In this document: positions 24,168 through 30,874 of the stretch, piece by piece | How positions within the stretch are numbered: the stretch's first letter is position 1 | Layout: every line of letters starts with the position of its first letter | Source: RGIG2134 sp964461115 | GTDB taxonomy: Bacteria > Cyanobacteriota > Vampirovibrionia > Gastranaerophilales > Gastranaerophilaceae | Direction of reading: 5' to 3' | NCBI GenBank assembly: GCA_964461115.1 | Contig: CAYWSX010000005.1 | Span: 78,999-142,998 of the forward strand | Length of the DNA: 64,000 nt | The notes under the pieces: generated by a model | Database searches by the model: none | What the model was told of the DNA's origin: nothing | The model's input: only the letters and a program-made list of their open reading frames with translations | Translations under genes and position numbers: made by a program

Positions 24168-25322
24168 TTATATGTTGTTATCGTCGTCAAAATCGTCGTA
24201 ATTGAAGTCATCGTCTTCGAATTCTTCCTCGTTCAAGTCTTCTTTATTTTCTCCCGCAGGCGTTGGTGCTGCTGATGTTTGCGGCACGCTTTCGACAGCC
24301 GGCTCAGATTTAACGACTTCGTCTATACGCACTCCGTATCTGTCGTTGAGAATTACCAACTCACCTTTGGCAACGATTTTATTTTCAACTTTGAGGTCAA
24401 TTTTGTTGTCATAAATCGAGCCGATATCGACAACAAGGCCTTCTGAAATCTGTTTTAGTTCTCCAAGAGAAATTTTTACCTTTTCAAACTCTGCATTGAT
24501 GTCAACCTGAATGTTGTCCCACAGGTTGTCAGCAGAAATTGTGTTTTCTCCCATAATATCTCCTTCGTTATTGTCTTCGTTAATAATAATGCTTGGGTCG
24601 GGGCTGATTTTAAAATCAATTTCCTCGCCGTTGTTGCATATGGTCATTTTGTAAATATTACTGTTTTCAAGCAGCAGTATGTCGTCGACTTGAAGTCCGC
24701 GGACTTCGCCCAGCCTTAATTTTGATGAGCCGACTTTGACTTTCATTTGTGTTTTACTTGATTTAAAGTCCTCCATCGTGAAACTTTCCTGACTTTGCTC
24801 AATGGTTTGAGTCTCCAGAATGTTTGTGGGGATTGAAATCACAAGTTTGCCATAATCCCGCCCTTTTGAGTCGAGATAAAAAACGATATGGCAGGTAGAT
24901 TTCACGGGCTCGGTTTTATTGATTTTTTCATCCGGGGTAAGGATTTTTCTTATATTTGTGTACAAAAAGTCGTTAAAAGATGTTAGGATTTTTACTTCCA
25001 ATTCGCTTAATTCCTCGAGTTTGAAAGGATTTTCGCCTTTGCCTAAGGTTTGTTCGAAAAATGCTTTAATAGCTGTTTGGGATAGTCTTATGCCTACTGT
25101 AAAGTTTTTGCTGACGTGGATTTGTGTTACAAAATACTGGTCACCTTTGAATAAAACATTGCTGTTTTCACCGATAGAAAAAAGTTTCAGGGTTAAATCC
25201 ATACCAAAAAATTCCTGACAGGCTTCATGAACTTTTTGTGTGAATACGTCAGAAAACCAGTTGTACGTGTAGCGTAAACTGTTTGAAAAATCTGTTTTCT
25301 CTTGAGATAAAGTTTTTTCCAT
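24168..25322 (-). CDS. FliN/FliY-like flagellar switch protein with two SpoA domains
   Basis: 384 aa from ATG at 25322; a TTG-started form from 25373 is possible but neither has a good ribosome-binding site. Residues 1-180 resemble a divergent FliM/FliY middle domain. Two SpoA (FliN C-terminal) domains follow: about 191-240 (KVGSSKLRLGEVRGLQVDDILLL) and 271-337 (FEKVKISLGELKQISEGLVVDI, ending AKGELVILNDRYGVRI). A very acidic tail (EEEFEDDDFNYDDFDDD) closes the protein. These proteins form the C ring of the motor. It is the first gene of the fli operon. Whether it replaces FliM, FliN or both cannot be decided without the rest of the genome. Confidence 0.87.
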   Translation of the reverse strand: MEKTLSQEKTDFSNSLRYTYNWFSDVFTQKVHEACQEFFGMDLTLKLFSIGENSNVLFKGDQYFVTQIHVSKNFTVGIRLSQTAIKAFFEQTLGKGENPFKLEELSELEVKILTSFNDFLYTNIRKILTPDEKINKTEPVKSTCHIVFYLDSKGRDYGKLVISIPTNILETQTIEQSQESFTMEDFKSSKTQMKVKVGSSKLRLGEVRGLQVDDILLLENSNIYKMTICNNGEEIDFKISPDPSIIINEDNNEGDIMGENTISADNLWDNIQVDINAEFEKVKISLGELKQISEGLVVDIGSIYDNKIDLKVENKIVAKGELVILNDRYGVRIDEVVKSEPAVESVPQTSAAPTPAGENKEDLNEEEFEDDDFNYDDFDDDNNI

Positions 25323-25555
25323 AGTGCGATTGAAAATCCCTGCTTTGTTCTGCTTGAACAGAACTATCCCCAAGTATTACAATAGAAGGTTTTGACTGCC
25401 TTAACATCAACTATTTGTTGTATATTGTTTTAATGTGAATTCTTTGATTTGCAAGTAATTCTATTGCAGATTGTCCAATCCGTTAATATATTTTGTGATT
25501 TTCTTTAAAATCCTTACGGATTCTCCAATAATTCCAAAAATCTTTTGCCGCATGA

Positions 25556-25583
25556 TTGAATTGACGAAGATTATCCTTATACT
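25556..25583 (+). promoter_or_regulatory. Candidate promoter giving a leaderless transcript
   Basis: TTGAAT (25556-25561), a 16-base spacer and TATACT (25578-25583) place the expected transcription start at about 25590, exactly on the ATG of the next gene, which has no Shine-Dalgarno sequence. Confidence 0.4.
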
Positions 25584-25589
25584 TTATAC

Positions 25590-26126
25590 ATGAAAAAATA
25601 TCTTTCTTTATTTTTAATGTTTTTTGCCGTTTTTACAGTATTTACGCCAAAAAGTTCGCATGCGGAAACTATGTTGAACGGGGGTGTATCTTTGATGGAC
25701 AATTTGCCCAAAGAGCTTTTTGGAAGCTGGGTTGTCGCCTCTATTCAAACCTATACTAACAATCGGGAACTTGTTGCGCCTCCGAGTATAGATTATTGGA
25801 ACATTTATCGTTCCGGTAACGTCTTAACTCTTGAAAACCCCCAGACCGGTGCGAAAGCGTCGGTTACTTTGGACGCGGTAAAGCAAAATACGGTTTCTTT
25901 TACGAGGAAAAAGAAAACTCCGACAGAAGAGGTTACAGAAACTCCGACTATCACAATTAGCGGGGAAAATTTTGCAGGCAAAGACAAAATGCTGGTAAAG
26001 AAATATAAAAACAATGTACTCGTTAAAACGGATGTGGTAGAATTTTTTATAAGCGGCAGAAAAGTCGGCGGTGACGCTGTATCTGAGCTTTTAAATCAGT
26101 CAGAAGAGAGAAAGAGATATGAGTAA
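25590..26126 (+). CDS. Secreted protein of unknown function (178 aa)
   Basis: Signal peptide MKKYLSLFLMFFAVFTVFTP then SSHAE (cleavage likely after SHA). The mature domain (about 27-160) looks beta-rich and lipocalin/DUF-like: PKELFGSWVVASIQTYTNNR at its start, YWNIYRSGNVLTLENPQTGA and VVEFFISGRK later. GSWV resembles the GxW opening of lipocalins, but I would not assign that family. The gene overlaps trxB by 8 bp, so the two are coupled. There is no ribosome-binding site and the transcript may be leaderless. Confidence 0.75.
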   Translation: MKKYLSLFLMFFAVFTVFTPKSSHAETMLNGGVSLMDNLPKELFGSWVVASIQTYTNNRELVAPPSIDYWNIYRSGNVLTLENPQTGAKASVTLDAVKQNTVSFTRKKKTPTEEVTETPTITISGENFAGKDKMLVKKYKNNVLVKTDVVEFFISGRKVGGDAVSELLNQSEERKRYE

Positions 26127-27063
26127 AGAATTAAATTATGATGTAGTTATATTAGGCGGCGGCCCTGCGGGTTTTTCTGCGGGGATTTATGCAGCGCGCG
26201 GAAATGTCAAGACGGCTATCGTTGATATAAACATGATGGGCGGACAGCCGAGCAATTACCTTGAACTGGAGAATTATCCGGGGTTTGATATGATTGGCGG
26301 TTACGATTTGATGGAAAAATTTGAGGCGCATGCGGATAAATTTGGCGTGGAAAAGTTCCCAATGCAAGAAATTCAAAAAGTCGAATTAAGTTCCGAAATC
26401 AAAAAAATTATTACAAACGATACAATCTATAACGCGAAAACGGTGATTATCGCGTGCGGTGCTCAACCCCAAAAACTGGGTGTTCCCGGTGAAAAAGAAT
26501 TTGTCGGGCGCGGTGTAAGCTACTGTGCGGTTTGTGATGGTGCTTTTTATCGTGAAAAAACGGTTGCTGTCGTAGGCGGCGGAAATGCTGCTGTTGAAGA
26601 AGCTTGCTATCTTACAAAATTCGCTGATAAAGTTTATATCGTTCACAGACGTGATAAACTTCGTGCGGACAAGATTGTTCAAGAGCGTGCGATGAAAAAT
26701 CCTAAAATTGAGTTTGTTTGGGATTCTACAGCAGTTGAAATCCAAGGTACAAGTAATGTTGAACGTTTTGTGATTAGAAATGTCAAAACAAATGAACTTT
26801 CAGAACTCAAAGTGGATGGCGTTTTCCCTTATATCGGCTTTGTTCCGAATACCGACCTTGTAAATGGTCAGATTCAGCAAAATGAACAAGGATTCATCGT
26901 AACAGATTCCAATCTTTGTACTTCCGAAAAAGGTGTTTATGCAATCGGCGACATTAGAGTTACTCCGCTAAGACAAGTTATTACGGCGGCTGCCGACGGC
27001 GCAATTGCTGCTGTGAGCGCGGTTAAATACCTTGAGGAAGTCGAATCGGAAGTTCTGGTTTAA
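26119..27063 (+). CDS. trxB: Thioredoxin-disulfide reductase
   Basis: 314 aa, standard length. It transfers electrons from NADPH through FAD to thioredoxin. FAD-binding GGGPAGFSAGIYAARG near the N terminus, redox-active CAVCDG (CxxC), NADPH-binding VGGGNAAVEEACYLT and C-terminal GVYAIGDIRVTPLRQVITAA are all present. GAGAGAG start/stop overlap with the secreted-protein gene. An AT-rich hairpin follows the stop. Confidence 0.97.
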   Translation: MSKELNYDVVILGGGPAGFSAGIYAARGNVKTAIVDINMMGGQPSNYLELENYPGFDMIGGYDLMEKFEAHADKFGVEKFPMQEIQKVELSSEIKKIITNDTIYNAKTVIIACGAQPQKLGVPGEKEFVGRGVSYCAVCDGAFYREKTVAVVGGGNAAVEEACYLTKFADKVYIVHRRDKLRADKIVQERAMKNPKIEFVWDSTAVEIQGTSNVERFVIRNVKTNELSELKVDGVFPYIGFVPNTDLVNGQIQQNEQGFIVTDSNLCTSEKGVYAIGDIRVTPLRQVITAAADGAIAAVSAVKYLEEVESEVLV

Positions 27064-27095
27064 GCTTAAATCCGGTGCATTAAATATTTATTAAG

Positions 27096-27126
27096 AATTA
27101 ATTGTATTATGTACAATTAATTTTCC
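27096..27126 (+). terminator. AT-rich hairpin after trxB
   Basis: AATTAATTGTA (27096-27106) and TACAATTAATT (27112-27122) form a perfect 11-bp stem followed by TTTTCCTCTT. The stem has little GC, so efficiency is uncertain. Confidence 0.55.
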
Positions 27127-27129
27127 TCT

Positions 27130-27138
27130 TGCTATAAT
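27130..27138 (+). promoter_or_regulatory. Extended -10 promoter for the four-cysteine mini-protein
   Basis: TG-c-TATAAT is an extended -10 with a consensus hexamer at 27133-27138, 40 bases before the ATG at 27178. No strong -35 is seen, as is usual for extended -10 promoters. Confidence 0.55.
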
Positions 27139-27177
27139 AATTTTAAAAGTATGGAGCTTTTTTGAGGAGAATGAAAA

Positions 27178-27354
27178 ATGCAATTACACGCGATTTCAAA
27201 ATTTATGGCAAGACCTTTATTTAAAGGTGAAGCACCTGATTGTGAAAAATGCCCTGACTGCCCTGGCTGCAAACCCGAAACAGCACCTAAGGCACCTGTT
27301 GACAATAAAGATTTGCCTGCGGACAAATTTGTAAAAACTGAAAAACCTCAATAA
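27178..27354 (+). CDS. Four-cysteine mini-protein (58 aa)
   Basis: Start at 27178 chosen because AGGAG (27165-27169) is 8 bases upstream; an out-of-frame ATG at 27171 is too close. After an N-terminal stretch ending in RPLFKGEAP the protein has DCEKCPDCPGCK, that is Cys22-x2-Cys25-x2-Cys28-x2-Cys31, then a Lys/Pro/Asp-rich tail. Four evenly spaced Cys suggest a metal site or iron-sulfur cluster, though the spacing is not that of classical ferredoxin or rubredoxin. It has its own promoter and terminator and lies downstream of trxB. No family recognised. Confidence 0.65.
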   Translation: MQLHAISKFMARPLFKGEAPDCEKCPDCPGCKPETAPKAPVDNKDLPADKFVKTEKPQ

Positions 27355-27377
27355 AGCAGCGATAAGCTGTTTTTTTG
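27353..27377 (+). terminator. Terminator of the four-cysteine gene
   Basis: AAAGCAGC and GCTGTTTT pair around GATAA (one G-T pair), followed by seven or more T. It overlaps the stop codon. Confidence 0.75.
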
Positions 27378-27382
27378 TGTTA

Positions 27383-28729
27383 TTAAATTGATGCGGAAAG
27401 TACCCCGGTTTCAACCATATTGCCTTTAACGCACCACATGGAGGCCTTTGTGATTTTTATGCTGGCAAAGTCGCCGATTTGTACTGTTTCGCTTTCAAAG
27501 TGGACAATTTTGTTGTTGTCTGCGCGCGCCGTGAGGAGCCTTTTTCCGTCTTGAATTTTTTCCGCTTCAACAAGGACTTCCAACACTCTTCCGATAAAGC
27601 GTTTGTTTGAGTCGACACAAGCCTTTTTGTTGACCTCGTTTAAGCGGTCGAGGCGGTCTCTTTTAACGTCCTCCGGTAAGAATTTATCTGTCCATTTTGC
27701 AGCAACTGTGAGTTCACGAGGAGAATAGGCTGCTGTATTGGCATAATCGAGTTCGAATTCCTCAAAAGCAGAAAGGGTGTCGAGAAACTGTTCTTCTGTT
27801 TCCCCCGGGAAGCCCGCTATAAAGTCGCTTGTGATTGTGACGTTTTCAAATCTGTTGCGGATTTTTGTGACAATCGCCGCATATTGTTCGCGGTCATATC
27901 GTCTATTCATTTTTTTAAGAACCTCTGAATTTCCTGACTGCATTGGGATGTGAAAATATTTGCAAACTTTGTCACATTCTTCAACCGCATCAATGAGGTC
28001 GTCGGTGATGTCGGTTGGGTAGGAGGTTACAAAACGTATTCTAAACTTTCCTTCAATTTTGTTTAATTCTCGAAGAAGATTTGCTAGCGTGGTTTTTCCG
28101 TTTTTGAAATCTTTTCCGTAACTGTCTACGTTTTGACCAAGAAGTGTAATTTCTCTAAAACCTTGTGCAACGGCTTTTTTTGCTTCGGTTAAAATTGTCT
28201 CCATATCTCGAGAGCGTTCGCGTCCACGGGTGTATGGCACGATACAGTATGTGCAGAAGTTGTTACAGCCTTCAATTATCGGTATCCAAGCGTTAAGGTT
28301 ACCTTTTCTGTCAATTATAAATTGATTTTCGTCGGTTTTGTAGGCTGTTTCGGTCACTGCGCATATTTGTTCTCCGGCTTCAACTCTTTTTATGAGTTCG
28401 GGAAGTTCGTAGATATTATGTGTGCCGAAAACAAGGTCTATGTATGGAAAACGCTTGATAAGCGCCTCTTTGTCGTGCTGTGCTACGCAGCCGCAGAAAG
28501 CGATTTTTAAATCAGTGCGGCGTCTTTTCCATTTTCCCCAAATGCCCACGCGACTGTATGCCTTGTCGGCTGAAAGCTGGCGGATAGAGCAGGTGTTGAC
28601 GATAAGCAGACTAGCTTCACGCGGGTCTTGGCATTCTTCGTAATCAAAATGAGAAAGCATACCTAAGATGCGCTCTGTGTCTGACTTATTCATCTGGCAG
28701 CCCAGTGTTAAAACGTAAACCTTTTTCAT
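27383..28729 (-). CDS. miaB: tRNA-2-methylthio-N6-dimethylallyladenosine synthase
   Basis: 448 aa radical-SAM methylthiotransferase that converts i6A37 to ms2i6A37 in tRNAs. The N-terminal UPF0004 domain has the cluster Cys residues (LGCQMN, NTCSIR, CGCVAQ). The radical-SAM CxxxCxxC is GCNNFCTYCIVPYTRGRE. A C-terminal TRAM domain follows (about 375-440). Start ATG at 28729. A gap of 27 bp separates it from the upstream secreted-protein gene on the same strand. Confidence 0.96.
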   Translation of the reverse strand: MKKVYVLTLGCQMNKSDTERILGMLSHFDYEECQDPREASLLIVNTCSIRQLSADKAYSRVGIWGKWKRRRTDLKIAFCGCVAQHDKEALIKRFPYIDLVFGTHNIYELPELIKRVEAGEQICAVTETAYKTDENQFIIDRKGNLNAWIPIIEGCNNFCTYCIVPYTRGRERSRDMETILTEAKKAVAQGFREITLLGQNVDSYGKDFKNGKTTLANLLRELNKIEGKFRIRFVTSYPTDITDDLIDAVEECDKVCKYFHIPMQSGNSEVLKKMNRRYDREQYAAIVTKIRNRFENVTITSDFIAGFPGETEEQFLDTLSAFEEFELDYANTAAYSPRELTVAAKWTDKFLPEDVKRDRLDRLNEVNKKACVDSNKRFIGRVLEVLVEAEKIQDGKRLLTARADNNKIVHFESETVQIGDFASIKITKASMWCVKGNMVETGVLSASI

Positions 28730-28756
28730 AGTAAGAAAATTATACTATAAAAAATT

Positions 28757-29656
28757 TTATTGATAAATTAAAGTGTCTTCCATCAGCTTAATTTTGAACT
28801 GAGTACCCTTGTAGAGGAATAGGCGTCCGCCTTTTGACGTAAGGGCGATTAGAGGCGACGCAACCGTATTTGCGGCTAGAACGGCCACTCCGCCCACGAA
28901 AGTAATCGGAGTCAGGATGATTTCGAGCCCGTCTCCTGCAAATTTCTTTGTAACACGCCAGGATTTTGAATAAAATTTGCGTCCCGGTTTTGTCGAGTTA
29001 ACAAGGCTTTTCCAGTATGTGTGTTTGCCTTTTATGTTGTTTAAATAAATTCGTTTGTCTCCCACCATAACAACTTGGGCGTCGATAGGGTAGTTTTTGC
29101 CTTTGTATATCATTTGATTAATTTTTATGACTAAAAGCCCGCCGTTTGCACCCATTTGAGGCGTGTGCGAGTCTTCGATTACACCAACAAAACGTGTGCC
29201 GGCAGGAATTGTTACATAGCGGTTGATTTCAGGGTATAAACTGGTGAAATAAATTCGGGTACCCTTGCTTGTTGCGTCAGAAATCGCTGTTTCCAGTCTC
29301 AGTCTGAATTTTGTTCCGCTTTTTACTACTACTGCGTCTTTAAAGTTATTATCTGTGTAATTTTGGATTGGTTTCGGGGAAGAAATTGTTTTTACTGGCG
29401 TTTTGGACTGTGTTTGCAGAGGTTGAGGGGATTTTGCGGGAACGGTTACCTTTGGCGGAACGTATCCACCGTTCTGTGCTTCATTTTTTAGGCTGTCAGG
29501 GAGTGCAGGCAAAAAATCTTCGTTAATTTTATTTGTATTGTACTGCTTGACGATGTCGTCGTTTACACTGTCGTCTGCCCAAATTGTATCTGAAAAAACC
29601 GGTAATACCGGTGTCAAAAAAGCAAGCAATAAAAGTGATGTTACAAATTTCTTCAT
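28757..29656 (-). CDS. Secreted protein of unknown function (299 aa)
   Basis: Signal peptide MKKFVTSLLLLAFLTPVLPV then FSDTIWAD. The next 75 residues are Pro/Thr/Gln-rich and disordered. A beta-rich domain follows (FKDAVVVKSGTKFRLRLETA, VTIPAGTRFVGVIEDSHTPQ, LVIKINQMIYKGKNYPIDAQ), recalling VirB10/TrbI-type beta-barrel segments; I treat that only as a resemblance. A hydrophobic Gly/Ala-rich stretch (ILTPITFVGGVAVLAANTV) lies near the C terminus. It sits between maf and miaB, probably in one transcription unit. Confidence 0.75.
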   Translation of the reverse strand: MKKFVTSLLLLAFLTPVLPVFSDTIWADDSVNDDIVKQYNTNKINEDFLPALPDSLKNEAQNGGYVPPKVTVPAKSPQPLQTQSKTPVKTISSPKPIQNYTDNNFKDAVVVKSGTKFRLRLETAISDATSKGTRIYFTSLYPEINRYVTIPAGTRFVGVIEDSHTPQMGANGGLLVIKINQMIYKGKNYPIDAQVVMVGDKRIYLNNIKGKHTYWKSLVNSTKPGRKFYSKSWRVTKKFAGDGLEIILTPITFVGGVAVLAANTVASPLIALTSKGGRLFLYKGTQFKIKLMEDTLIYQ

Positions 29657-29671
29657 AACATCAGTTTAAAC

Positions 29672-30274
29672 TTAAGAGAGAATTTTGTCTAATTTTGAGA
29701 GAGAGAGTTTGAGAGAATACGGGCAAAGCCCGATAATATTGTCTTTTGAGCCTGTAAAGGATTTTACAAAACTTTTATCCAATTCTTGTATTCCATACGC
29801 TCCAGCCTTGTCCATTGGGCGTTTTGTCTTGATGTAATTTGTAATCTGTTCGTCTGAGAGCGTTTCGAATGTTACTTCGCTTGTTACAGCGGTGGATATG
29901 TACTTTCTTGTCTTTAAATCGAGTACGGTGATTCCTGTAACGACTTTGTGTGTTTTGCCGCTCAATTTGTTTAGCATGTTTGCGGCGTCTTGTTCGTCTA
30001 GCGGTTTTAAAAGAATTTCATCGCCCAAGACAACTACTGTGTCTGCACCTATAATGTATGCGTCTTCGTTTAGGTCTTTGAGCTGCTCTGCTGTGTCCAG
30101 TGCTTTGTTTCTTGAGACTGTTTCGATTAATTCATCACTGAATTTCTTGCCGCGGAGTTGTTCATCATAGTTTGAAGGGACAATTTCATAGGGCAGACCG
30201 AGTTTTTTGATAAGCTCTTGCCTGCGCGGTGATTTGGACGCTAATATTAATTTTTTGGTTAAAATCTTTTCCAT
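29672..30274 (-). CDS. maf: Maf family nucleoside triphosphate pyrophosphatase
   Basis: 200 aa, standard for the family that hydrolyses non-canonical or methylated nucleotides. The signature LASKSPRRQELIKKLG near the N terminus and GADTVVVLGDEILLKP (catalytic region) plus KPLDEQDAANMLNKLSGKTH are typical; AGAYGIQ at about 158-164 marks the C-terminal substrate region. It is 15 bp upstream of the secreted-protein gene on the same strand. Confidence 0.95.
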   Translation of the reverse strand: MEKILTKKLILASKSPRRQELIKKLGLPYEIVPSNYDEQLRGKKFSDELIETVSRNKALDTAEQLKDLNEDAYIIGADTVVVLGDEILLKPLDEQDAANMLNKLSGKTHKVVTGITVLDLKTRKYISTAVTSEVTFETLSDEQITNYIKTKRPMDKAGAYGIQELDKSFVKSFTGSKDNIIGLCPYSLKLSLSKLDKILS

Positions 30275-30335
30275 AAGAGAATTATACGCCGAAAATTATT
30301 GATTGAAAATCGTTTGGGCGCAGTTCTCCCTTGTT

Positions 30336-30584
30336 TTATTGCATTGCGGCTGCGATACGTGTGTTTTTATACTTTGCAGTTTTAGCGTTAATCGCAGAAC
30401 AAGCCTCTTTCAAACGATTACTCATAGCAAACATATTTGCCTGCATTGCTGCATAATCTTTCATTGCTTCCATCATCTTGTTCGGATCTACCATCGAAAC
30501 CATCGCTTCGTGGTTATCTACTTTTTGTTCAGCATACTTTTGAACCAATAATTGGTCAATAGTGTCCCTAGCCCCTATAGCCAT
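30336..30584 (-). CDS. Small helical protein rich in Met and Ala (82 aa)
   Basis: ATG at 30584 with AGGGAG upstream. The sequence (MAIGARDTIDQLLVQKYAEQ..., MMEAMKDYAAMQANMFAMSN) is predicted to be almost entirely helical, with nine Met residues, no Cys and no signal peptide. Such Met-rich helical proteins can be oligomeric or surface associated; no family is recognised. About 290 bp of non-coding sequence with a promoter on the opposite strand separates it from the adhesin gene. Confidence 0.6.
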   Translation of the reverse strand: MAIGARDTIDQLLVQKYAEQKVDNHEAMVSMVDPNKMMEAMKDYAAMQANMFAMSNRLKEACSAINAKTAKYKNTRIAAAMQ

Positions 30585-30700
30585 CCCTATTTCTCCCTAT
30601 AAAATTTTAATCCCTTGAATTCCCTTACTTATATAAAGGATTTTTTGCGAAAAAAATTGCGTCTTACGAGGGGTGCGTAAAGAAATGTTAACAAAATTTC

Positions 30701-30729
30701 TTGCAAAGAGTATAAAATACTGATATTAT
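30701..30729 (+). promoter_or_regulatory. Promoter upstream of the poly-G tract
   Basis: TTGCAA (30701-30706), a 17-base spacer and TATTAT (30724-30729) with an extended TG at 30721-30722. The predicted start at about 30736 puts the poly-G tract (30799-30809) inside the transcript of the 840-aa gene. Confidence 0.6.
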
Positions 30730-30798
30730 AAAATTCATAAATTATAAGTATGGAAATAAATTGTGATGGTGAAATGGTCTATGTGGCAAAGGTCTTAC

Positions 30799-30809
30799 GG
30801 GGGGGGGGG
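30799..30809 (+). repeat. Poly-G tract of 11 bases, candidate phase-variation switch
   Basis: An uninterrupted run of 11 G in a very AT-rich region, lying between a promoter and the 840-aa surface-protein ORF. From ATG 30750 the frame currently ends at TAA 30825-30827. Adding one G or deleting two would join it to the large ORF without a stop. Deleting one G would join ATG 30766 to it. Confidence 0.75.
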
Positions 30810-30874
30810 CAGCCGCTGAAAGAATAATTGAAAAAAACTACACTTTTTCTAAAAATGTTACTAAAATTTACTTT

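Noticed and set aside
27171..27225. Short ATG frame just before the four-cysteine gene
   Set aside because: Only 1 base from the Shine-Dalgarno sequence and closes after about 17 codons; the frame at 27178 has correct spacing.
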